DNA from: Salvator merianae
Taxonomy: Eukaryota > Chordata > Lepidosauria > Squamata > Teiidae
DNA: 64,000 bases
NCBI GenBank assembly: GCA_003586115.2
Contig: QVOM02000049.1
Coordinates: 18,295,470-18,359,469, forward strand
Direction of reading: 5' to 3'
Below, one piece after another: positions 36,208 through 48,735 of the stretch (the stretch's first letter is position 1; every line of letters begins with the position of its first letter). The notes beneath the pieces are model-generated. The model was not told the DNA's origin and ran no database searches. It was given only the letters and a program-made list of their open reading frames with translations. Position numbers and translations under genes: made by a program.

Positions 36208-36740
36208 CTCTTGGATGTGGTAATGTAAAATATGTATATACACAAAACGTGAAGAATAAGGTTTATACTACTAGTACAAGAGGTAGCAAAAGTAATTTCC
36301 TCAGACTTTGTTAGCTTCAGTTTCCATCAGATCCAACCAGCAAGGTCATTTGTGGGGATGGTTGGGAGTTATAGTCCAAAATAGTTTGGAGGTTGCTATA
36401 TGGGCCAAGAGAAGGGCTGTAACTCTGTGGTAATGATAGCAGCCTGGAAAGCAAAGCATTTCCGGGTTGATCCCCAGCCTCTCTCCAGAAGTAGGCAATG
36501 GCAACCACTTCTGTATCTCAGCCAAGAAAACTGCACAGAGGTATTCATGGAAGTGCCCATGAAGTCAATCTGGAGTCGACCATGACTTAATGGTACCCAA
36601 CCACAACCATATGGACCATATTGGATTATTTCATACATTTCTGGAGATTGGACCAGACATTATGGGCAGTTCCAGAACTTTATTGGAGTGACTTGGAGTG
36701 ATGATACAAAACCATAAGCAATAAAGACAAGACAACACTA
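36208..36740 (+). terminator. GCM2: GCM2 3' UTR with candidate poly(A) signal
   Basis: The first canonical AATAAA after the stop is at 36720-36725. A SINE lies inside the presumed UTR. Later AATAAA sites exist (for example 38089-38094), so the true end is not fixed. Confidence 0.4.
36408..36608 (+). mobile_element. tRNA-derived SINE in GCM2 3' UTR
   Basis: Head 'gggctgtaactctgtggtaa', body 'ggcaatggcaaccacttctgtatctc', tail 'gagtcgaccatgacttaatggtacccaacc', as in the other copies in this window. Confidence 0.7.
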
Positions 36741-38364
36741 AAATCAGAAAGACCAGAATTTAAACCATTTAAACACAGTATGTACCTATTAGAAGTATAC
36801 AGACGGAAAAAAACGTTGGCGATATGCCTGAGTTAAGTTTTGTAGCAACCACTCTTTAATATTAAAAAACTTCAGCTTTAAGCATTAATAGGCATGAAAC
36901 ATATCAAGGAACATAAGCTGTGCCCTTTCCCTTTAACTTTATGAGTACTGTACTGTGTGAGTGCACTGCCAACTCCTTTTCATTTCAAAAGACCTTGCCC
37001 AGCAGAAATTTTCAATATGTTACATCTTTTGCTGTAGGTAAGCATATAAGCATATGAGATCTTGGGATGTTTAAAGTTATGTTTCAAAGTAGTTATGAGG
37101 GATTTATGGTCTGCTAAATATGGAATCTCCTGCCCTCAAATCCTAGCCAGAACAACCCATAGTCACAGAATATGGGGTTTGGACAAAAATACCAGTTGCC
37201 AGAGGTTTCACACCAATGGCTTTAAAGCACACTGTTAATTTTTATGGAGGCATTTCATGCTCCCGAAGTATAAAACTGTAAAAGGTGAGAAAATCAATAG
37301 CTGAAACTGCCAGATGTACTGTATTTTTAAATGTCTGTAAAATATGTACTGTGTTTTTAATGTCTGTAAAGTTTGACACTCGATGGTAAGAGAATAGTTT
37401 ATACTGGATTATATTAATTTTATTATTGTATATGATTGTTTTATAGAGTTATGAATTGCTTTGAGACCCCTGAAGTTTAAAGCAACTTTTAAATCTATTA
37501 AGCAAATATACATACATACAGTTAAAAACTAACTGCGTAGAAAATCTATGGATCCTTTGATTGGCCTCTAACTCTCATAAGTCCTAGCCAGCACAGGGAA
37601 TGGTCACAGAATATGGCATTTGTAGTCCAGTACTGGCCCATCATTTTCCAACTGCACCTTGTATTGTGTCTGCATCCACATTTTGTGTAAAAGATTGTTT
37701 AGATTACTGGTTGTACATTTGCTTTGAAAGGTCTTAGGCATAAAATACTGAGAAGGCAAAGCCAGACATTTTAATCTTGGACTTCAAACAAATATTGCTG
37801 TTAGCTTTTATTTATTTTGAGGAGTATTGAAGTTGCCTTAACGTTATGATTGTTGTGACTATTGAAAAAGAATTCCTGCAAGCAGGTTCAAAATGCTGTC
37901 CTCTACGCACATATCTGGGAGCATGTTAAGTCCCACTGAAACCAGAATTCAATAGTATTCCACGGCAAAATACTGGATTACTTTGGATTGGTTGTTTTTT
38001 CCTGTCATTAGTGTGCCCATGTATTTAAAAAGCAAAGATGAAGAGCTGTTACAAAGATTTGTTGATAATTTGTGGTATATTCTGAAGCAATAAATCTCTT
38101 AATGTATTTTAAGAAATACAAAACAATACAAATCATTCTTGCCTTTGAATCTCTCTGTGTGTTTATGAATGTGTTTGTATAAAACACAAATAGAAGAAAG
38201 CTATACACTAATATTCTGATCATTGGTTACAGAAGAGATAAACACTCACCAAAAAATACAAAGTAAATGTCAAGATTCCTAAGCAAGCATTCAGGGAATT
38301 TGGAGAAAGAACAATTAATTGACTCATTTTCACTCTTGCTAATGAATGCAAAAAATAAAATTAT

Positions 38365-38700
38365 AACAAGATTGGATTGGATTATCATCTGTCTATGGAA
38401 TTTGCTACAGGAAGAGGTGGTGACGGCAATCAGCCTCGATAGGTTTAAGAATGGTTTGGACAGATTCATGGGGGGCAGGTGTATTAGAATGGATGTCTAG
38501 CTGTTGTCTCCAGGGTGGAGAGACAGGCAGGATGCCTCTTTGCAGGGAGTAGAGAGCAGGTGAAGGTTTTGCCTTTGTTTTCTGCTTGAGATGCCCAAAA
38601 GTAATTGGTAGCCCACTGTGTGAAACAGGATGATGCTGGACAACATGGGCCGTGGCCTGATCCAGCAGGGCTCTTCTTATGTTCTTATCTTATGAACACT
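38365..38700 (+). mobile_element. CR1-type LINE 3' region
   Basis: 'ggaatttgctacaggaagaggtggtgacggc' runs through to 'tgatccagcagggctcttcttatgttctta', the sense-strand counterpart of the copy at 5044-5640. Confidence 0.75.
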
Positions 38701-39479
38701 CAAACAGTTCTTCATTCCTTTACACAATAACTATTATTTTGCTTTTTGTGAAGATTTTGATATGAACTGTAATATTAAAGCTATCGCACCAGCATAAAGA
38801 GCACAGAAATCTTTTGACTGATTGCTAACTCTAATCTACTTAACAACACCTATCCTCCACATAACATGTCAAGTCTGTAAAAGCTGTCCTTGAAAGGGCA
38901 AATATATTGGTGACTGGTCATACTGAGAATATTATGTCCAAATTCTTGATAAAACAAGAAAAGCATAGTCTTCTGAAGGCCATCATTCAACTGAAAAAGT
39001 AATTAGCACTACAATTTGGGCAAAGAACCCTACTGTAAAATTAAATCAGTCCATCTGTGGTTCATCAGAGGCTGTTGATAGATTATGCTGCCAGATCCTA
39101 GGAGACTAAGGCTGCATCCAGACCTCACTTACTTATTCCACTATATTTGGATATTCTGGAATAAAGCCTGGCTACAGGTATGAGGAGAGAAATGAAGGTT
39201 TGCTTTTCTTTCACAAACAAGTACCCAAACCATCCAACTGACACAATGGGTCAGATGGTCAGTTTGGATTAGCCAACCAGCCAAAGATCTGATGTGGTTT
39301 TGTTTTCTACAAACTGAACTTCCCAAAACTCAGTTCTGCACACCTCTACTGTCCACTCATTATTTCACTGAAGCATGCACTTTCAGAGAACAATTATATA
39401 TATCCAGATGCTACTACATTATCTATTTAAATTAAGAAACATGAACATGCCCTATTAGTTTCAAGTGAAGGGATTACAC

Positions 39480-39685
39480 AGAGCATGAGTAGCACAGCAG
39501 CTAAGTATGAATTCTACCACTGCTATTGGGTTGCTAATTCAATGATCAGCCTCTCCCCAGAAGTAGGCAATGGCAAACCACTTCTGTATCTTTGCCAAGA
39601 AAACTGCATAGAGGTGCCCATATTGATGCCCATGCAGTTAAGCAGGAATTGGAAACGACTTGGTGGTCCCCAACAACAACAACAA
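39480..39685 (+). mobile_element. tRNA-derived SINE
   Basis: Contains 'agtaggcaatggcaaaccacttctgtatctttgccaagaaaactgcat' and a tail 'ggaaacgacttggtggtcccc' followed by (CAA)n. Confidence 0.7.
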
Positions 39686-40789
39686 CCACTGCTGTTAACT
39701 CAGTGGCCTCAGTACTCCAATCTTTCTCAGTCTCAGTTCCTTCATATGTAATATGGCAATTATTGATTTGTCTCCCAAAGTTTTTGTAGAGGAAATCAGT
39801 GCAGATGAATTCTGGACTTTCAAAAACTAAAGGTCCCAGAGATATTGATGCTACCTGAACAGTTGCTCACAAACATAGCCAGGAATGACAGTAATCATTT
39901 TGGGTGTTGTGTGGCCATCATGACCTCGTGCAGCTACAAAATAATTTTAATTAATTGAACCAAGCTCACACAAAATAAGTGAGACCTTTCAAAAGAATCA
40001 TGTGCGCATACTTGAAATCCTTGAAGGAAAGGAGAGCTATAAAATTCAAAAATTAGAAATATGTTCTAATGAGCAGTAATCCTTCAAAGTCCTGTTCAGT
40101 TGAATCAGTCTTATTTATTCCTATGCAAAGATCTAACACTGCATCTTAGTTTTCTCCTGTCCTGGTAATGTGTTCCAAAGTCAATAAAAAGCCCCAAAAC
40201 AGTATGTTCCATGAGAATTGAACCAACCCTGAACAAGATTTGGTCTCTTGCAAAGTTGACATGCCAGAGTGTAACCTGAGTAAAGCACAGGTGCATCAGG
40301 ACATTGTTGTTTCCACTTTTCTCTGCAAAAATGCAAACTGTTGTTTTTTGTGAGTCTTATAATTGTTGCTTTTTACCTTTCATTTAGTTTACTGGTTCAC
40401 AGCAAGAGCAAAGTATATTATTGCTGTTATGTCTGTAAGCCAAAATGATGTGCTAATTGATCAGCACATGTTGTTCATCCCACTCCTTTGGGAAACAATG
40501 TAACTTTGTATAAGGACCAAAAAGTACCTTTTAAGGTCAAACTGATCTGTTGTCAGTACATATGAAATTTAAGAACTTGTACCAAAGGGCAAAACACAAG
40601 AAGTAGGTAAACAGATAATCCACAAAGAGCAAGAATTTGGATTATGTTTATTCTTAAATATCTACTGCTTAATATCTCTTCTAGTAGAAGACTGAGCTGC
40701 AAGATTTCTTGTTGTAGATTGAAGTCACAACCTTATACTGTAACTCAAATTATTTTTGAGGAACGTGTACAGACTATGCTGCAAATGTA

Positions 40790-41271
40790 GGACCAGTTTG
40801 CACTTACCTGCTGGCAATGGCCTGTGGAGACAATTCCTGACTTGTTTATGGCAGGAACAGCTGGGGCTGTTCACACCTTGAGAGCTGGCAAGCGTGCCTG
40901 CCAGCCACTCTAGGAATGAGAATGGCAGACAACCCTGGTCTGTTCCTGGTGGGATGTCCTGACGTCAGACATCCCACCCATCCCTTGTTGCGACTGAGTG
41001 AGAGGATGTTGTGTCCAGTGCGTGAGGGTGGGGCCAGCCTTGAGGTTCGGACCTTCAAGCCTTGAAGGCCTGAACCTCTAGCCCCCTCACCTCACACCAC
41101 TGGAAGTGGTGCAAACACCTTGTTGCCACCACTGTGGGAATGTCTCTGGACAGCTTTTAAGCTGTCCACAGCTGGAATGTTCCAAGTGAGGCTTGGGCAA
41201 CCTCAGGACAACTGTGGCAGCATCCAGGTGTGGACACACTGAGTTTCCAGCAGGTAAGTGTGAACAGGTCT
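40790..41271. mobile_element. Inverted-repeat element with about 27-bp ends
   Basis: Left GGACCAGTTTGCACTTACCT(GCTGG) and right, read inverted, AGACCTGTTCACACTTACCT(GCTGG). The flanking TA is shared. GC-rich interior, no transposase. Confidence 0.7.
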
Positions 41272-41458
41272 ATGGTTTCCTGGATTACCATTACAAATCA
41301 TCAATATTAGGAAGTAGATCTCATTGGACTCTGAATTGCCAGCCATGCTCTCATTACTTCCAGATCGAATTAACCTGCATTGCCAACTCTGGCTGAAAAT
41401 CAAATATCAGATATACCTGGAGGTTTTTTTTAAGCTTTTTCTATGGTTAGGATAATTA

Positions 41459-41840
41459 GTTTGGCTGATTATCTAGCAGCCCTGCTACATGGGCCTGCCC
41501 TTGAAGATGGTTCAGAAGCTGTAGCTGATGCAGAATGCAGCAGTGAGACTGCTAACTAGTGCTGCTGATTGGATGCACATCATGCTGCCAATTCACTATC
41601 GAACCCAATTCAAGGTGTTAACTTTGACTTATAAGGCTCTAAATGGTTTAGACCCCAAATATCTAAAAGGAATGCCTTCTCCCAGACTGACCTGCCCATG
41701 CCTTAAAATCTGCAGATGAGGCCCTCCTGGTTTTACCACCATATTTAGTAGCTAAAGAGATGGATGAACTTTCAGTTGATGGTGTGCTTGCATTCCAATT
41801 CCATAGATATTTTAAAGCTTTATTGAGATCTAGTAAATAA
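41459..41840 (+). mobile_element. L2-like LINE, C-terminal coding remnant
   Basis: A frame reads LMQNAAVRLLTSAADWMH and then YRTQFKVLTLTYKALNGLDP, the C-terminal end of an L2-type reverse transcriptase protein, with decayed sequence and 3' UTR after it. Confidence 0.75.
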
Positions 41841-42048
41841 AGCAAACAGAAATATGGTTTCTCCAGTTCAGTTGCAATTTATACTTGAAGAAACTGCTTG
41901 ATAATTGTAGCAAGATGAAGCAATCATATCAATACTGGATTTCAATTACAGCATAACTCTTTAAAATAATATTAATTTCAGTTTTGGCATATCTATCCCA
42001 CTTTTCTTTCAAAGAAGTTTTAGACCAATGTCTTGCCACTACACTATG

Positions 42049-42462
42049 GCCTGGCTGATCCAGACACCAGCCAAATATCGTGGCAACAAGCAGTATTCTT
42101 GAGAAATATTAGTGCTGAACAGATAGCATGGGGGCTTACATGGTCTCTGTGCATTTTAGTGATGTGCACATCCAGGTATTTTGCCAGCACTAAATACCCA
42201 GATGTGCACATCGCTACCACCACACATTTGTGGTTGTCTTTTTCGGCCCTTGCACATGTGTGCTGGCCAAAGCAATGATGGTGGCTCTGGCTAGAAGATA
42301 AGTAATAGTGCTATTTTGGGAAAACTCACCACTAGCGTCAGGTTTCCCCGCAATAGGCTATTGGGCATTTTAGGGAGGATATAATAGAGCTCGTGTGACA
42401 ATCCCACCATAACAAGGCCATAATGGTATTATTTTTCCCCCTTCTGGACAGAGGCTATGGCA
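42049..42462. mobile_element. Inverted-repeat element, family of 56911-57335
   Basis: The left 'ggctgatccagacaccagcc' and right 'cttctggacagaggctatgg' ends are inverted relatives. The interior 'gggaaaactcaccactagcgtcaggtttccc' and 'gtgacaatcccaccataacaaggc' aligns with the copy in the MAK intron. Confidence 0.6.
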
Positions 42463-44343
42463 GTTTTAACATTAAACATACAAGAAAGAAAACTTTGATG
42501 ACCTTCTAAATTGAGAGTCGGCTGACTGCTGGGGTACATTCACATGGTTTCCTTGGCAAGGATTGGATCTAGGATGCTCTTGCTTTCAACAGTTGTACTA
42601 CTATAAAATATTACTTTGAGATTATCTTAAATCATGAGTACTGAGCCAACAACTTTTAGCATGGAAGAAATTAACCTATTTAATATCAGCTGTTTCTGAG
42701 TAAAAGAAGACTTTGAAAATGCATGTATCCTAGAAATTCTTATTTTGAAAATGCATGTATTCTAGAGATTCTTATTTTTTCAATGTAGAAAGTAGGAATG
42801 TATTTTGTTCTTATCCAGAGCTATAGAGATGTTGATTCAGACTGGCTTTCCATAGTGTTGACATTTGGATATTGTATTATATTAGTTATATTTGATTTTT
42901 TTTAAAATTACAAATAATTTTTCATCTTTTTTCATATTTGTGTTCATTAACTGACACTTAAATCTGGTGCAAAACCTAAACAACAACAGCAGGGCTCCAT
43001 GCCTAATTTGACTCAACGACAGCAGTTTTGCATTTGCACCACTTCTCATCTGATAAGATCTGATGATTTCAACAGCTTATCTGCTGAAGTCCATAAAATG
43101 ATTTATGTGTTTCCACACAGTTGGTTTGCTAGAGAATCAATTTGTCTGTCAACATTGGTTTACACCTTGTAAGGCAGCCATTCAGTTTTATAGGCCGACA
43201 GAAATCATACCAGTCCAATGGATTTCTGCTCCTAATCTGTAAATAATGGGAACAGGCCCTTGCCTATGTTCATTTGGTCATAAGTCACCGTGAGCTAGGA
43301 TCAGGGGTGGTACATGTGTGGTAGTGACAGCAGAAACCCTCGCATTCATTTGCCTGAACTAGGATACAGTGTGTAATGGACTTTTCCCAGTTGGAACAGG
43401 GAGAAGAGAGGTTTTCCAGTTTGCTGCTGTCCTGTCCCATCATGTACGATATCAGTCCACAGGTACATGCTGTGTATTGAATGTCTCATATAAGCATGTA
43501 CATGTTTCCTTAAAAGAAAAGCCAACTTTTCTAGATAACTTAAAAGGAGAGACATAAGCATTCCCCACAAGACTTTTGTGAATCTTATTACATGAATGGT
43601 CCTGGATACCTTTTGTTATTTTTTGGTCTTTATTTAAATTGTCATGACTGACAATAGCCTGTACACTGGGGAGGGTGGGCCAGTGAGTTAGGGAGGGGCT
43701 TGGGGATTAAATCTCACTGTATATATTATGCTTGTTCTAACAAATTATTGTATCTCAAGATTGGAGAAGTAAAGGCTATGTGGTTAATGATCACAAAAGT
43801 GTATAGTACTGCAGACTTACTGTTCAACCTTGTCCACGGACCTGACAGGGAAGGAGATAAAACTCAGCGATCAGCATCATTTTGTTTACTTTTTTCTATG
43901 TTACGAGTGTTTTTGTATTTTCTGTTTAATTTGATTTAATAAAACATTTTTTCATTGCTTATATTGTTTCTGTGTTTTGTTGTAAACTGCTTTGAACAGC
44001 TTTGTTTGGAAAGTCAGTGTACCAATAAATTGTTAATATAAGGGTAGATGGTTGTCATACAAATATGCTTAGGCAGATCTGGAAAAATATATGAAATTTT
44101 GTTCATCTAATATTGAGCTAAATAGATTAAAGATCTGTCATAGGAAAATATATTCTTTGCTTCTGGTTTCATAGTTTTCAGTTGTTACATTTAACTATTA
44201 CATCTCAGTACCTTCAACTCTAAGCTATCTAAGGCTTTGCAAGTAGTATTCACTCTAAATTTTTATTAAAGGTTTACATATTTCCTTGTAGACGCCATGC
44301 TAGACTCCTTCCCCACCTAAACTAGTACTACAATTGCACTACT

Positions 44344-44502
44344 GTGTGTCTGTAGCTCAGGGACAGAGCAAGCTGCCTGGAAGGTAGAGGGCCTTCCATT
44401 CAATTCGCAGCCTTTTCTCAGTAGTAGGCAATGGAAAACCACCTCTATATCTCTGCAGTTAGTCAGGAGTCTGTCATGACTCGGTGGTACCCAACAACTA
44501 TT
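44344..44502 (+). mobile_element. tRNA-derived SINE
   Basis: tRNA-like head 'ctgtagctcagggacagagcaagctgcctgg', tail 'gagtctgtcatgactcggtggtacccaacaac'. Confidence 0.75.
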
Positions 44503-45768
44503 TTGAAATATTAAATGAAACCAAATCATAGGACGTCTCCAGGCCCAGGTTAAAACCCATGATTCTCCTGGGATTATATTAGGAATGGTACTCATTGCAT
44601 TACCGTTTCTGTTTTGAATACCCAGGTGCTAGCAAAGCATGGGAAAACCAAGAAAAAGTGAGTGGGTGCTTTGCTAGAATCTGGGTATTGGAACAGTAAC
44701 ATAAGGAGCCAGAAGATGGAGGTAAGACCCTGGAATTGCCTCCTCCTGCCTGGCAGGGGCAGCAAGGAGCAATTGCAGAATCTCAAGAAGATCCTGCATT
44801 TGCCTCCTGCCATCTAGAGGCAACCATAATAGGGTTTAACAATGTTTAATTGGATATACAAATAAATGAAAAATAAACTTTATCATTCAGACTACCAATT
44901 ACACTATGGTAATTTCTGCAGCCAAGGACTATTTCATAGTTACATGTTAATACTATATGCAAACAACGAACTTGTGAGCAGTTGCTGCACTATCAAATCA
45001 GTGTCTCTTGCTCTTTTTTCCCTTCCCCTTTGTTTAACATCCAGACTAAAGAATAAAAGACTCCCAAGTTTGCTTGCCATTTTGTCACATTTTGGCTGGT
45101 TATACTAATACTATTTTCATGTATCTATCAAACTATTAACTTTCTTCCAACATAGCCCTTCTGCTCCATTTTTATTCTCCCTGCAACATATGAGCCGGAA
45201 AGAGCCATGACCATTCACAGCCTAGTCAGATTGCAAACTGAAGTGGGAATCTGAACTCTGGTCTGCACAGACCAAACATCAACTACATTTTAAAAAAGGG
45301 ATTTTTTTGTTTCTTTGTTAAAATATTACATTTCAAATGATCCTTAGCTTATGACTGCTTTGCCTAAAGGTTATGGAAACTATATTTATTGATTTATGTA
45401 ACTTATATGGTAACTATAATAATTAGAGTTCTCTCAGTTGCTCCCAAACCCAAATAATAAACTCACACAAAAATTTGATTTTAATGGTATTAAGAAATAA
45501 AAAGGTCATCACCTGGAATCTAAAAAAAACCCACAGTGAAAGTGTCAGATGGGCATCTCTGGGAAGGCTACAGCACAACCTGAGTACTACCCTGAAAAAT
45601 TCCATGCCCTCACGATCACTGGACATTTGCTTCTCTTCATTTGGCAGGAACACTAAGAGCAGGACTCCAACACAGATCTTAGATTATGGGTGGATCTATA
45701 ATCTATAGATTATATGAGATAAAGGGTTCCTTCAGGTAAATTGGTCCCAAAGCACTTAGAACTCTTAA

Positions 45769-46055
45769 GGCCCTTTCTGCACTTACCTCAGGTAAGTCGG
45801 GATCAGTGAGTCTGGGAAGGCGTGGGCAGAATCAGCACTGTGGTGCTGTCTGCATCTATGGTGCTGATTCAGATCAGCCCACCTTCTGCATACCTACAGT
45901 GTTCTGGATCAGGGGAGTGCTGGTCTGCTGGTAGACCCAATTAAATGGGTCTACCAGTAATCCGGGTTAAGGCCTCCCTTAATCTGGATAACAATCTGTC
46001 AAATGCAGACAGAGCGGACCCTTAATCTGAATTAAGGGTCCGTGCAGAAAGGTCC
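45769..46055. mobile_element. 287-bp inverted-repeat MITE with TAA duplication
   Basis: Left GGCCCTTTCTGCAC, right GTGCAGAAAGGTCC, flanked by TAA at 45766-45768 and 46056-46058. A subterminal palindrome around TTAATCTGAATTAAGGG is shared with 8814-9313. Confidence 0.8.
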
Positions 46056-46679
46056 TAAAGGACTAAACTGGCATGCTAAACTTTGACAGTAAGTCTAATG
46101 TGGATTTTCCTTAGCAAACTGAATATTTAGGCTTGATCTGGACTAGCACTGGATAAAGATGAAGAGAGAAAAGCAGGTGCGTTTTCCTGTATTCTGGCTG
46201 GAGGGAACAGGAGGAGCGGGGATAAAAAAACACACCCCTGCCAATTCTGCCTTGGTGGCGGGGTGGGGGCGGTAAAACTTGCCCCCACCCCAGTGAAAGC
46301 TGCAGTGCTGAAAGAAAGAGAGAAACCTATCTTTAACCCCAAAATGGAAGCAGGGGGGAGCTGAAACACACCCCTGCTAAGTCTACCAACGGTAGTATGA
46401 CGTGAATTGCAACCCGGGCTAGCGCGGCGACGGCTCGAAGGATCCAGAGTACAACTCGAACCATTCTCGTAGTGTGCCATGGTGGTGCTGAGGGAAACCA
46501 GGATGGCATTTAGTCAACCTGCCTTCTCCTCCGCTTAGGTTACTTGCAGAATTTCCCCGTGGGAATACAAATAAGTGACTGTTTTTTTCAATTAAGAAGT
46601 ACATGACAGAACTTTGAGCCCTTCCAAACCCATTATGTTCAATAATTCAACTTTTCGAGGTCTACGTCACAGCACGCAG

Positions 46680-47220
46680 ACAACATCTGGTCAGGCGCGC
46701 GCCGCCCGCCCGCCTGCATGAAGCATCAAATGAGGAGGAGCAGCAGGAGCCACTACTAACCCCGCCCCAATGTCGCCGATTCAGCCAATCAGAAACAAGA
46801 AAGGAAGTGGGCGCGCGCGCCCCCTTCCGTTACTGGTCCTCTTCCTTCATCTCGTTCTCTAGGCTACTTTCGGCACCCGCCCACTCTTGCGTGCCTGCCT
46901 CGCGCCCTCTCGGTGATTCGCTGGGGCGGTCTGTTGCCTCGGTGACGGGTCGCCGCCGCCGCCGCCGGCGCAGAAGAAGCCCGGCGGCTGCTCAGGCAGA
47001 GGAGGGAAGGGAACTGCTGCTGTCCGGCCGTTTGGAGGTTGAGAGATGAGGCAGCTGAGAGGGCGGGGAGAAGCCGGAGGGGAAAGCCTCGGACCCTCCA
47101 CAGATGGCCTGGAGCTCGGCAGTAAGTGTGTGGCAAAGGGAGGGAAGGAGAATTAAGAATGAGGAAGAGAGAAGACGGAGAACTTTGGCGGAGTCAGGGC
47201 GCGTTTGTCGTCTGGCAGTT
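46680..47220 (+). promoter_or_regulatory. MAK: MAK CpG-island promoter
   Basis: A dense CpG cluster with CCGCCCC (46762-46768), an inverted-CCAAT style site CAGCCAATCAG (46782-46792), alternating GCGC tracts and a possible RFX X-box GTTGCC-TC-GGTGAC (46933-46946). A non-coding first exon probably ends at 47121 before a GTAAGT donor. Confidence 0.7.
46860..47121 (+). other. MAK: MAK probable non-coding exon 1
   Basis: The donor GTAAGT at 47122-47127 follows GGAGCTCGGCA within the CpG island. The 5' limit is a guess. It would splice to the acceptor at 55076, about 8 kb downstream, which precedes the start codon exon. Confidence 0.45.
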
Positions 47221-47914
47221 TTCTTCAGTGGCCGGGGCTGTCCAGGGCTATGTTTACATCTAAATTTTAATCCAGCTTCAGTCCACTTCAGGGTTGAGAG
47301 AACCCATCAGCAAAGTGACAGTCTGTCTTTTTTCAACTTTATCCAGCTTGGAAAACCTAACGTGGAAAGAAAATGACTGTTCACTTTGCTGATGTGTCCT
47401 TCCATGCCGGAGATGGATTAAAATTTAAGTGTAGATGGACTGCAGGAGCTATTGGGAGTTATAGTACAAAATATTTTGAGGTTTCCACATTAGCATAATC
47501 TCCCTTAAGACTTTTCCATTTCCACAGTCGGAGTGAGTGGAAATTTGTAGTCTGGTTAACTATTCTGTATGTTTTGTTTGGAGATCAAATAATCCATTGA
47601 ATAGCTCAGACTTTATTTAAAGCCGTTCTAGTCACACACAATTCAGTGATAACATACATCGCACTGAAAAAAGCAGGGCTTAATTTCTGTGACAACTACA
47701 TCAAATTAGGCTCAAGGTCTTTCATGTGCTGTGAATGGCCATTTGAGCTTCAATATTCCAGGTCCTTATCTGACATTTGAAGTATTACTGTTTGATATTC
47801 CAAAATTAGTTAATTTTGGGTAGAGTGTGCCATCTAATGGGATATGTATTAATGTTTCCCAAAGTTCTTCCACAGTAGAGATGTTCACTGATAACTGCAC
47901 ATAAATTTATTTAC

Positions 47915-48105
47915 TTATTTAGGGTATATAGTGTCTTTCCTCCAAAGAGCCCATGGAATTGCATGTCATTCCTTCTTTCTTCATTTTATTTCCACAGTAA
48001 CCCTGTGAGGTAGGTTAGACTGAGAGGCTGTGAGCTATCATGGCTGAATGAGGATTCAAACCCAGGGTCAACTATCAACTACACTATGCTAACAATCATT
48101 GAATT
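47915..48105 (+). mobile_element. Old MIR/LINE-tail-like repeat
   Basis: 'ttcattttatttccacagtaaccctgtgaggtaggttagactgag ... gaatgaggattcaaacccagggtc' is the common reptile repeat that also hosts the nested insertion at 58559. Confidence 0.5.
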
Positions 48106-48567
48106 GTAACTCTGTTGTGTGTTTGAGAGAGATAAATGTCGATCAGTATATGAACAATTTTAATATTGCTCTTGTGATTCTGGGAGGGGAAGCAATTCTG
48201 TTGGTCTCTCTTGAACATTAAGTTTTTGCTAGCATATGTAAGCTGTTCATCTTATGATTTAAACTGGATATTTTATTAGTTCGTGATGGTAGAACTGTTA
48301 CAGAGTTTAGAATATTGCATGTAGGTTCTGTATATGGAATGGAACTGAATGGAGATTTTACTTCCTTTTAGAAACTCATGTAGCTTGATAAAAAAAACAA
48401 CCAAGCACGTTATTGTGTGAGGAATTCTTAAATACTTTTTTTGTTGGAGATATAATTAATACAAGAATCAGAAATCTAACTTTTTCCTATTCCCAAGAGA
48501 ATTCAAAGATACTGTATTGCAGTGCTTTTGAATATACTTCAAGCACAATCTGATGCAAATAAAATAA

Positions 48568-48735
48568 GTGAGCCTAGTGGTAGAGCAGTTGTCTGCTGGG
48601 AAGCAAAGGATCACAGATTTGAATCTCGACAGCTCCTTGGAAGAAGGTGCTGGAAAACCACTTCCATATATGACAAGAAAGTTGTGAGGAAGTGATCACA
48701 TAGTCACTGCTTGATGGTACCTAATAGCAACAGTG
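48568..48735 (+). mobile_element. tRNA-derived SINE
   Basis: Head 'agtgagcctagtggtagagcagttgtctgctgggaagcaaaggatcacagatttgaatctc' retains B-box-like sequence. Tail 'gcttgatggtacctaatagcaac'. Confidence 0.75.

Larger units (their letters stand above)
36741..46640. other. Intergenic, GCM2 to MAK
   Basis: No coding exon is recognised on either strand. The interval is filled by SINEs, a CR1 tail, an L2 fragment and at least three inverted-repeat DNA elements, with AT-rich sequence between them. Confidence 0.55.

Noticed and set aside
46807..47376. Open frames of 80-90 codons on both strands of the CpG island
   Set aside because: They are Arg/Pro/Ala-rich frames produced by high GC. The region is better explained as the MAK promoter and non-coding exon 1.
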